Of a DNA stretch of 64,000 nucleotides, positions 13,192-25,100 are shown one piece after another. The notes under the pieces were generated by a model. It had not been told where the DNA came from. It searched no databases and saw only the letters and a program-made list of their open reading frames with translations. The translations under genes and the position numbers were made by a program. Location: the NCBI RefSeq assembly GCF_028476545.1, contig NW_026733005.1:41643-105642 (forward strand), given 5' to 3'. The stretch comes from Physella acuta. Lineage: Eukaryota > Mollusca > Gastropoda > Physidae. The number at the start of each line of letters is the position of its first letter. Position 1 is the stretch's first letter.

Positions 13192-16100
13192 ATGAGATTA
13201 TTATGTCACCTAACGGTGCTGTGTGCCCTTATATGGCACTGTGAGGCGGGGGTCCAGGCCCACGACCCCCAGGATCTGCAGACGGCTTTCAATTTATTTA
13301 ACTGGTTAAAGGGACTGGTCGGTAGCGGCACTGACCAGAGCACTAGCAGTGTCATCAAGTACAACGATAATTTAGGTGAGTACACATACTGGTATTGGAA
13401 TTTTTTTTTTTTTTACAAAATTTGATAGTGTGCATACATTCACGTGACACGAATACTTTATGTAAATTTGTTGGTAATTTCATTACATGTCAATGCAGTT
13501 TAAAATGACATAGTTTGATAATTTGTATAATTTCAGTAAAAAAATGTCCAATAAAATTATGTTACTTGTATTCGACCACATAATGTCTTATTACAGTGAC
13601 GAAATGTCCACCAAACGTGATGTTATTGTTAAAAGACCACATATGTTACTTGTATTTGACTACATAATGTATTTTCCAGTGACGAAATGTCCACCAAACG
13701 TGATGTTACTTGTATTTGACTAGCTACTATGTTATTCCAGTGACGAAATGTCCACCAAACGTGATGTTACTTGTATTTGACTGTATTATTCAAGTGACGA
13801 AACGTCCACCAAACGTGATGTTACTTGTATTTGACTATGTTATTCCAGTAACGAAATGTCCACCAAACGTGATGTTACTTGTATTTGACTGTATTATTCA
13901 AGTGACGAAATGTCCACCAAACGTGATGTTACTTGTATTTGACTATATTATTCCAGTGACGAAATGTCCACCAAACGTGATGTTACTTGTATTTGACTAT
14001 GTTATTCCAGTAACGAAATGTCCACCAAAAGTGATGTTACTTGTATTTGACTATGTTATTCCAGTGACGAAATGTCCACCAAACGTGATGTTACTTGTAT
14101 TTGACTATGTTATTCCAGTGACGAAATGTCCCCCAAACGTGATGTTACTTGTATTTGACTATGTTATTCCAGTGACGAAATGTCCACCAAACGTGATGTT
14201 ACTTGTATTTGACTATATTATTCCAGTGACGAAATGTCCACCAAACGTGATGTTACTTGTATTTGACTATGTTATTCCAGTGACGAAATGTCCACCAAAC
14301 GTGATGTTACTTGTATTTGACTATATTATTCCAGTGACGAAATGTCCACCCAACGTGATGTTACTTGTATTTGACAATATTATTCCAGTGACGAAATGTC
14401 CCCCAAACGTGATGTTACTTGTATTTGACTATATTATTACAGTGACGAAATGTCCACCAAAAGTGATGTTACTTGTATTTGACTATGTTATTCCAGTGAC
14501 GAAATGTCCACCCAACGTGATGTTACTTGTATTTGACTATATTATTCCAGTGACGAATTGTCCACCCAACGTGATGTTACTTGTATTTGACTATATTATT
14601 CCAGTGACGAAATGTCCACCAAACGTGATGTTACTTGTATTTGACTATATTATTCCAGTGACGAAATGTCAACCAAACGTGATGTTACTTGTATTTGACT
14701 ATATTATTCCAGTGACGAAATGTCCACCAAACGTGATGTTACTTGTATTTGACTATATTATTCCAGTGACGAAATGTCCACCAAACGTGATGTTTGTACT
14801 GGACGGCTCAGACAGCGTGTCACCCATCGGGTTCCAGCACGCCAAGACGGCCCTTATACGGGAGATCAGGGCCGTGACCAAAGCTTTCGCTGACACGCAC
14901 GTCGGCGTCATCATGTTCAGGTGAGGTCATTGTCATCATGTTCAGGTGAGGTCATTAGAGGTGTAATTATGTTCAGGTGAGGTCATTTCAGGTGTCATCA
15001 TGTTCAGGTGAGGTCATTACAGGTGGCATCATGTTCAGGTGAGGTCATTACAGGTGTCATGATATTTAGTAGATGTCATTCATATTGTTTAGCTGAGTTT
15101 AGTTTAGTATAAGTGTTATACTGGTGATTACTCTATAGTTACTCTATAGGCGTCATACTGTTCAAGTGAGTACATTAGAAGTGTCATATTATTTAGATTC
15201 GTACGCTAGAAGTGACATATTGTTTAGGTAAATTCACTAGAGGTGTCATATTGTTTAGGTAAGTACGCTAGAAGTGTCATATTGTTTAGGTACGTACGCT
15301 AGAAGTATCATAATGTGTAGGTACGTACGCTAGAAATGTCATATTGTTTAGGTAAGTACACTATACGCGTCAAGCTGTTGACAGTTTGTTTGAATCGTGT
15401 CAAGCTGTTCACATTTTGAATCGTTGCCCATTTGTCTCCATGTTCCAGCGACGTGACGGAAGAGATTCCCATCAAGCCGCGAACAGCCCAGGAGATAGAG
15501 CTGCTCGTCAAGCAGGTGGACGAACTCAAACAGCCCAGGAGGAAGACAGCCATCCCGACAGCTTTACGTAGAGCTAGGTGGGTCTTGGTGTCAATGGGAA
15601 GCTGGCATGTGTTTGGGGGTGGGGGGGGGGGAGTTTTAAACTAAACGACGAATGTACAGCCTTGGTTTTATGTTTTCGTACATTAGAATACTTTATGTGT
15701 ACAATTATTTTATTTTCTGCACCAAAAAGTCACATGCATGTATAGAAAATTAATTAGCTACCGGAATAGGGCTCCCTTGGGTTTAGAACTGTAGTCTATT
15801 CATCAGCTTTTCTGTTTTTCGTAAAGTAACACGATTGACGTCTAGTAATGTCTCTATGTTTCTATATTTGCCACCTCTATGTAACTTTATTAACGCCCAG
15901 AAAGGCTACATGCGTATATCATGTGTGGGTAGATTCGCCAGATTTTTAAAACAGTACTGCTATCCCAACAGGCAAAACCTCCTCGACTACTCCGCGATCG
16001 AAGCCCGCGCCTACAACGGTGAGAGAAGCGGGAACATCATCGTCTTGTTGTCTGACGGTAACCCTGACAACCAGAGGGCCACCATACAGGTGCGTTGCTA

Positions 16101-19100
16101 ACTGTCTTTCCTTTTTTGTATTGATAGATGAATAGATCGTATGTCTGCGCAACGTGTCCAGTGTTTCTTTCAGGTATCTCTTTTGGGGGGAGAGGGTGGT
16201 GCCTCCTCCCTCATGATGCACGGAAAATTTAGTCCGCCCCCCCCTCCTGCCCCCAATAAAAAATTATAATGTAAATTAGACTGTGGACCGCCCCGGAATA
16301 TTTATTCCGCCCCCCCCCACCCCCCTTGGTAAAAATTCAATTGTAAATTTAACTGTGGACCGCTAATTTTCGGGTATACGAAAATAGCAAATCGCAGGCC
16401 TACTTTAGGAGTAGGAATTGAGAACACTTATGCGTAGATTTTGGAACCATAAAAGTAAACATAAACACTAAATCACAATCAGGGCGTCCTCCGGCGCTCC
16501 GGACCTTCTCGTGAGCACTATGGCGCCTACGTTCGTTTTAATCAGTGCGTTATTTTTTATTTTATTTTTTTCGTGTAGGTTATTGTTTGTGTTTTCTTTT
16601 GTGTTTGTGTGATGAATTTTTTTTTTTGCGTTTGCATTGTGTTTTTCTTTGCGTTTTCTTTTGTGTTTGTGTTTAGTTTTGTTCTGTTTCATAGTTGGTA
16701 CATTTAAAAAGATTAACCGTGGCGGAACACGGGTATGCAGCTCGTACTTTATAAAGTTGCCAACTCTTGTTTGTAAAACTTTGTATTCTTTCCCACACTG
16801 CGGACATGTTCATATATAAAACATAAACTTTGTCCACAGGAAGCTAAAATCGCAAAAGATCGAGAAATTCTTATAATCAGCTTATCGCTGGAGGACGCTC
16901 TGTTGGAGCTACTGAAAGACATTTCACACATCGTACAGGAGTACAGAACGGCCATCGACTGGTCTTCACTTGTGGCCTGTCCAGGTGAGTGGTCTATCTA
17001 GATTAGTGGTCTGTCTAGATTAGTGGTCTGTCCAGGTGAGTGGTCTGTCTAGATTAGTGGCTTGTCTAGGTTAGTGGCTTGTCTAGGTGAGTGGTATGTC
17101 TAGTGGCTTGTCTAGGTGAGTGGTCTGTCTAGATTAGTGGCTTGTCTAGGTGAGTGGCCTGTCTAGGTGAGTGGTCTGTCTAGGTTAGTGGTCTGTCTAG
17201 ATTAGTGGCTTGTCCAGGTGAGTGGTCTGTCTAGAGTCTAGATTAGTGGCTTGTCTAAGTTAATATTCTGTTTAAGTAGGTAGGCCCCGAATAAAAAAAA
17301 AACAACAACCTCTTTTAGTTTTAATACTAGAGAGAGCAAACAATTTTTTTCTCTACAGCTTTTTAAAGGTACATACGCAAATGTGTTTCCATTTAAAAAA
17401 ATTGTTGGAAAAAAAAATTGAAAACTTAATCCCATCGTAGGATTTCCACCATTCATAAAATATTGTATTATATTTTAAGCCCAATAAACAATGAATTCAT
17501 AACCTACCATTTTTTGGGGTACTCAGCTAAACATTTTAAGTGCATATCATTAAACTAATTAATTATAAATTTTCATAATTTGGGTCCGTTAAAATGACTA
17601 AATTTTGGGGAATTTGGGGGCATTAATATATAATAAAACTAGTGTTTTTAACAGACTCACAACTTAAAATCTATATATTCATCCTTCCCCAGCTACGATA
17701 CTGCCGCCAGTCCCGAAAAATTCAAGTAAGTAAAATTTAAACTTTAAAGGAACGGTGTTCTTTTTAGACGAAGCCATTTTAATCACAACATCACAGATGT
17801 TCCCAAGTTCTCTAATCTGTACTCCCCGTGTCCCCAGCATGTCGTGATGTACTGTTTGTGGTGGACGGGTCCGACAGCGTCCTGAGACGTAAGGAAACCG
17901 TACGTCAGTACCTGGCATACACGGCTATGCGCTACCGTTACGTCAACAACGCTATTGGGGTCAACATTTATGGGACAGATCCCAATGTTCAGCCAGGGGA
18001 CACCAGAATAAGGGTCAGTTATACTAAAAGAATTATATTATTTACATAATATAATAATTAATTATGTTTTAAATAAATAATTGCTCACTCTTTCTGTCTA
18101 TGGTAAAAAACATAAGAATCGACGTTTCTCCCCCTTTTTTTTTACCAACTTTGCATCTAGTGTATTTCGACGACAATGCAATTGTCTATCATTTTTCACA
18201 TATTTTGGCGCAGTTTAATTAATTTTAAAGTATCATGAGATTATTCTATGTAAAGTTTTTAGAAAGGGGAAATTAAGGCAATCGATGGCGGTGATCTGCG
18301 CCCATAGTACTTTGGGGGGTCGTCCATAAATGACGTCACACTCGTAGGGGGGAGGGGGGGGGGGTCAGTAATTTTGTAACAGTGTATGATGAGGGGGAGG
18401 GGGGTTCAGATCCTGCGACGTCACACGTTTGCATTATAAAAAAGCAATGTTAGAAAACAAGTTTTAGACGTTATTTCGCGTTTTAGAAAACTATTTTATA
18501 GGAATTGATTAACATACTCGATTTTGACAAAGTTCAGACAAGATTTTGGGAAAATATTGATGGTTTGAGAAAAATTCAACTGCAATTTTGAGGGGGGGGG
18601 TTGTAGACTGAGGTGTGACGTCATTTTAGGGGGGGGGGGGGTCTGGCTTTTTGTGACGATGTGTGACGGAGGGGAGAGGTAAAAATCGTCCAAAAAAAGC
18701 GTGACGTCATTTATGGATGACCCCTAGATCAATCTTGACGGTCATCAGTTTAGACCGAATTAGCGAATCACTTCCCTTAGTTTACAACATGAAACCGAAA
18801 GGCAAAGATTTGATTACGAATAGCAACGTTGATAACCAATAACCAACGATAACATTTGTTTGATAACTTTTTGTTGCAGCTGATGGAAGACAAATATCTC
18901 CTGGCTGAGAAAATTCGCATGACCTTGAAGTTCCCACGGACGGGAGGAACCGGTACCGACCTGGCGGTGATACAGTCCGTGGGGATGCTGGATGACGACA
19001 TCAGGGACAGGCCGTCCTCGTTGGTTCTCATCACAGACGGGCCCCCTTTTGATGCTGATGCAACAAGACAGGTGAGAATTGGACCGTAGAGGTATTAAGC

Positions 19101-22100
19101 TTTGGTAGGTTTTATTTACGTTTAAGTAGGATAGGTAAGATTTTTTACCTTTAAGTAGGACAGGTAAGGTTTTTACCTTTAAGTAGGATAGGTATGGTTT
19201 TTTACCTTTAAGTAGGATAGGTATGGTTTTTTACCTTTAAGTAGGATAGGCAGGGGCGTAGCGAGGGGGAGGGGCGGACCGCACCGGGTGACACCATTTA
19301 GGGGGGTGACACCAAGGCAAAAAATAGCAAAATATATAGAGAAAAACGAGGGGGGGGGGGGTGTGCAAATCGAAAGTTTGAGGGGGGGTGCAAATCGAAA
19401 ACTTGAGGGGGGGGGTGCAAATTGAAAGTTTGAGGGGGGGGGGGGGTGCAAATCGAAAACTTGAAAGTTTGTCCCCGGGAAGGGTCGCTACGCCTCTGGG
19501 GGGTGACACCATTAAGTGCCGCACCGGGTGACACCCGACCTCGCTACGCCACTGAGGATAGGTATGGTTTTTTACCTTTAAGTAAGACAGGTAATTAAGG
19601 CAATATTACTGTTACAACATAAACTGTTGTAATAATACATAAACGCCATCATAAACCCCGCAATAATCCCAACCGTCATCACATCCCACCAATCCACAAA
19701 CGCCATCATATATCCCACAATAATCCGTCGTCACATGATCCACATCCCACCAATCCAGGCCATCCAGCAAGCACGTGATCGCGGCTACCCAGTCATCATC
19801 ATCCGGGTTGGCACCGCCATGACGGATCAAGTTCTCTTGGTGCTATCCGGCGGGGACAGGACCAACGTCTTCAGCGTCAACTCCTTCACCGACCTGTTCT
19901 CTGTCCGGCTCAGCGAGATTCTGTGTTCCGGATACAGCGGTAAGCAACAAGTGCGACATCAGTCAAATCTTATTCGATATTTTTTGTCTCGAATAATGTA
20001 ATAAAACAAACTACGCGCCATTGATTTAATGAAACCAACACCATAATTTTAAATAAATAAATAATGCGCATATGATTTTGTTAAGAAAACCAACAACACG
20101 ACAGAGATTTTAGAAAACCAACAACACGACAGAGATTTTAGAAAACCAACAACACGACAGAGATTTTAGAAAATCAACAACACGACTCAGATTTAAAGAA
20201 ACCAACAACACGACAGAGATTTAAAAAAACCAACAACACGACAGAGATTTAAGAAAACCAACAACACGACAGAGATTTAAGAAAACCAACACTGCGACAA
20301 TGATTAACACTAACTTAATCGCCTATTCCCTCCCCCCACCCCACAGGTCAATGCCCCCTCAATCAACAATCTTGCAGGGCACCTTTCGTGTTCGACCAGC
20401 GAACCTGCGCATGTGGTGAGTATAAAACAAAATGGCTATATTTTAATAAGTTCATTGTCTAACTGTCCCAACCTTCTAGTTCTAGAGACCACGGTCTTGA
20501 AAATGGTTTTGTAACCCTAGAAACATTCTAATAATGTAAATGGTGGAATGTTGCAATTTTTTTTATAAAGGACGTATAGTCTCTTCTAAAAGCTTGGTAC
20601 CTTGTGTTCCGAGGTTCGTTTTCACAAAAAAAAAAAAAAAAAAAAAAAAAAAGAGAGAATTAAATTTGTAATTTACAGAACAAAGAATAACTTCAAGGAC
20701 GTTATAAATATAATACAAAAGTTGCAATACATTCTATACAACCAGACTATAACAAGTGTACGTGTAAAAACACCAATCGCACATAACTCAAGTTTATTAT
20801 GTGTTTGCCCAGCCTGTTCGACGCCCTGTCCGAACGAGAAAACCCACGACGCCAACTGCAACTGTATGTGCGTGAACCAGTGTCCAGCCGGCCAGCAGCA
20901 AGATGACTCCTGCAGATGCTTCTGCCCCAACACCTGCCCGCAGGGAACCCGACAGCTTGAGGATTGCTCATGCAGTGCCTGTCCCACACGCTGCGACAAT
21001 GGCCAGGTAAGTTTCCTTGGTGCTGAAATCCACCTCGCGAATTCATATTTTTATCAATCACAAACTGTTTTATAACCCTGCCCCTAATACTGTAACATCT
21101 GATATTTATCATTATCTTCAGTTTCAAGATGGCAACTGCGCATGTCAGTGTAACAACGTCTGCCCAGTGGGAACAACACGTGGTCCCAACTGCAACTGTG
21201 AGTGAATTTGTTTAGGCCTTATGCCCAAGAAATGAAATATAAAGCACCCGGGACTAACACGTACAGAAATCACCCTGTGCAATGAGCAATTATCCCATAA
21301 TTTAAGACTTGCTACGATAATCGCATCAAAACGTATTTTATAATATAAACCTATGTACGAAAGGCTTGTCAAAAGTACAAAGAGGTTTCAATAATTTTAA
21401 ATCAAATTATTAATAGCGACTAGTTTATCCATGTGATCAAGTCACTACGTCCGGTTTCTCTTTTGTTGTCCAAATCCTATATTTTTTTATTTATTTAGCT
21501 AGATCCCATGTTAACATTTGTTTACACTGATTCCATGTTTTATGTGCTTGACGAAATCTCATACTTTGTGTATGTTTGAAAATACCCCTATATTTTCGGT
21601 GACCGGAAAGAAAGATGCACAACGGAAAGCGAGCATTTATAGAAATTAGCAAAGAGTGACTACATGTTCACTGTAGCAGAATAAAACATATTTCCACGAA
21701 ATATGACAAAATTAAAGTATATTAGAAATAATTAGTTTGTATTTGCGCATTGTTCTGTTTGCGCATTTTTCCGTTGCGCATTTTTCCGTTGCGCATTTTT
21801 CCGTATGCGCATTTTTCCGTATGCGCATTTTTCCGTATGCGCATTTTTCTGGGAACCATATTTTCATGTGTATAGCCAAAGCCCATGTTTAGCCATATCC
21901 CATTTTTTTTTTCAATCGCATCCCCAGGTGTCGATGAAAAGGGCGCCTGTCTGTTAACGGCAGCTGACTGCACTCGCCCCCAAGTTCTCGATACAACCCA
22001 AGTCCCTTGCCGCTGTGGTAACTATTAGTTTTGTGCTCACCTAAGCAGCCTTTATACATTTCAACATAGCTGTACCAAGTTAAAAGATAAACACGTATTG

Positions 22101-25100
22101 GTTAGTACTGGGTGGCGAGAATATAGAGATTTAAATTCCTTTCCCCAGCTTGTCCAAGAACCTGCCCTACAACCGCCAGAGTCACTGGAGTCTGCGACTG
22201 CACTTGTCTCGACACACGTCTCATTTACAACGCAACAACAAATTCTTGTGGTAAGTTGGTCTGCACGTCCACTCAACTTGGGATACGTTTCTTGCACAAT
22301 AATCAACAGGAGAGCTCTGCCTATAAACAAATATGTTTAAGTCTTCACAGCGATTGTAAAACGTTTTTTTCTTCTTTGTACAGACGCCAGATGTAGAAAT
22401 ACTTGTCCGAGTGGTCAGCAACCGGATTTAAACAACAACTGCGCTTGTGGGTGCACGAACACTTGTCCCTCTGGTCAGTTTGCCGATGTGAGCAGAAACT
22501 GTCGGTGTGCATGCAGCAGGGCGTGTCCACCAGGTCAGTTAGCCAATGCCAACAACAGCTGCACGTGTGAGTGCAGCAACACCTGTCCTAGCGGGCAGAT
22601 CCCGAACATCGTCAACAATTGTCAGTGCTCGGCTAGATGCACAAACGCGTGTCCTTCAGGGCAGGTCGCTGACCCCAGTAGGAACTGCCAGTGTGGGTGT
22701 AACAACAGGTGCCCCAGCGGCCAGACCCCAGACGCCACCACCTGCGCCTGCGTCTGCAATAACAGGTGCCCTACAGGTCAACGACCCGACGCCAGTCAAG
22801 ATTGTGCTTGCGTATGCACGAACAGCTGCCCCAGCGGTCAACAGCCGGATGTGGCTAACGGCTGTGCCTGCACGTGCTCAAGGTCCTGCCCCACGGGTCA
22901 GTTCGCTCACCCAAACAACAACTGCAACTGTCAGTGCACCAATACCTGCCCCAACGGCGTGCTGGCAAGTGTCAGTAACAACTGCAACTGCCCCGGGTGT
23001 ACGAATACCTGTCCCGCAGGACAAACTCCGAACCCTACTAGCAACTGCGCATGTCAATGCAGCAACAGATGCGCAACAGGGCAAGTAGCAGACCCGGCCA
23101 ACAACTGCAGATGTGGATGTGCTAATGTATGCAGTGGGGGACAAACAGCAGACCCGAACAATGGATGCAGATGTACGTGCAGCAATACTTGCCCGAGGGG
23201 CCAGTTTGTCGACACCAGCAACAACTGCAAATGCACGTGTTCTAACGTGTGTCCAAGAGGTCAATCAGCGAACCCAGGCAATGACTGCAGCTGTGAGTGC
23301 TCAAATAAATGCTACAATGGTCAGCCAGCTTTGATCAGTAGGAACTGTGTGTGTGCCGATTGCTCAAACATTTGTCCCCAAGGCCTAACTCCGAACCCGA
23401 ATAACAACTGTGCTTGTCAATGTTCGAATGTATGTCCAAATGGTCAAAGACCTAATCCAGACAATGGATGCGCTTGTCAATGCACAAATACATGTCCAAA
23501 TGGTCAAGCACCAAATCCAGATAACGGATGCATTTGTAGATGTGCAAATACTTGTCAAAGAGGACTATCACCAAATCCAGACAACAGATGCGCTTGTGAA
23601 TGCACAAATACCTGTCCAAATGGTCAAGCACCAAATCCAGACAATGGATGCGCTTGTCGATGCGCAAATAGATGTCCTAGTGGTCAAGCACCTATTCTAA
23701 GCAGAGGATGCGCTTGTGAATGCACAAATACCTGTCCAAGTGGCCAAGCACCGAATCCAAATACTGGATGCACATGTCAATGTCCCAATTCCTGCCAAAC
23801 AGGTTATTCACCAAATCCAAACAGAGAATGCGCTTGTGAATGCACAAATACCTGTCCAAGAGGACTATCACCCAATCCAGACAACAGATGCGCTTGTGAA
23901 TGCACAAATACATGTCCTAGTGGTCAAGCACCAAATCCAGACAATGGATGCGCTTGTCAATGCATAAATACCTGTCCGAGTGGTCAAGCACCTAATCAAA
24001 ACAGTGGATGCGCTTGTCAATGCACAAATACCTGTCCAAGTGGTCAAGCACCAAATCTAAACAAAGGATGCACTTGTGAATGCACAAATACCTGTCCAAG
24101 TGGTCAAGCACCAAATCTAAATAATGGATGCAGATGTCAATGTACCAATTCCTGCCCAACAGGTCAATCGCCAAATCCAGACAACAGATGCGCTTGTCAA
24201 TGCACAAATACAAATACATGTCCAAATGGCCAAGCACCAAATCCAGATAATGGATGCGCATGTCAATGCACAAGAACCTGTCCTAATGGTCAAAGACCAA
24301 ATCCAGAAAATGGCTGCGCTTGTCAATGCATAAATACATGTCCAAATGGTCAAGCACCAAATCCAGATAACGGATGCATTTGTAGATGTGCAAATACTTG
24401 TCAAAGAGGACTATCACCAAATCCAGACAATAGATGCGCTTGTGAATGCACAAATACAAATACCTGTCCAAATGGTCAAGCACCAAATCCAGACAATGGA
24501 TGCGCTTGTCAATGCGCAAATAGATGTCCTAGTGGTCAAGCACCTAATCTAATTAGAGGATGCGCTTGTGAATGCACAAATACCTGTCCAAATGGTCAAG
24601 CACCAAATCCAGACAATGGATGCGCTTGTCAATGCGCAAATAGATGTCCTAGTGGTCAAGCACCTAATCTAATTAGAGGATGCGCTTGTGAATGCACAAA
24701 TACCTGTCCAAATGGTCAAGCACCAAATCCAGACAATGGATGCGCCTGTCAATGCGCAAATAGATGTCCTAGTGGTCAAGCACCTAATCTAATTAGAGGA
24801 TGCGCTTGTGAATGCACAAATACCTGTCCAAATGGTCAAGCACCAAATCCAGACAATGGATGCGCTTGTCAATGCGCAAATAGATGTCCTAGTGGTCAAG
24901 CACCTAATCTAATTAGAGGATGCGCTTGTGAATGCACAAATACCTGTCCAAATGGTCAAGCACCAAATCCAGACAATGGATGCGCTTGTCAATGCGCAAA
25001 TAGATGTCCTAGTGGTCAAGCACCTAATCTAATTAGAGGATGCGCTTGTGAATGCACAAATACCTGTCCAAACGGTCAAGCACCAAATCCAGACAATGGA

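Noticed and set aside
13710-14924. 404-aa open frame read as a separate repeat-protein gene
   Set aside because: Only its last 50 or so codons are real coding sequence (VWA exon 2). The rest is the 54-bp array of intron end plus acceptor. It is treated as a possible alternative exon extension, not a gene.
20090-20295. CRISPR-like array of short direct repeats
   Set aside because: The repeats are contiguous 27-bp minisatellite units with no unique spacers, in a eukaryotic intron.
21745-21850. Possible regulatory repeat array (GCGCATTTTTCCGT)
   Set aside because: It is a plain 15-bp minisatellite; nothing links it to a known binding site.
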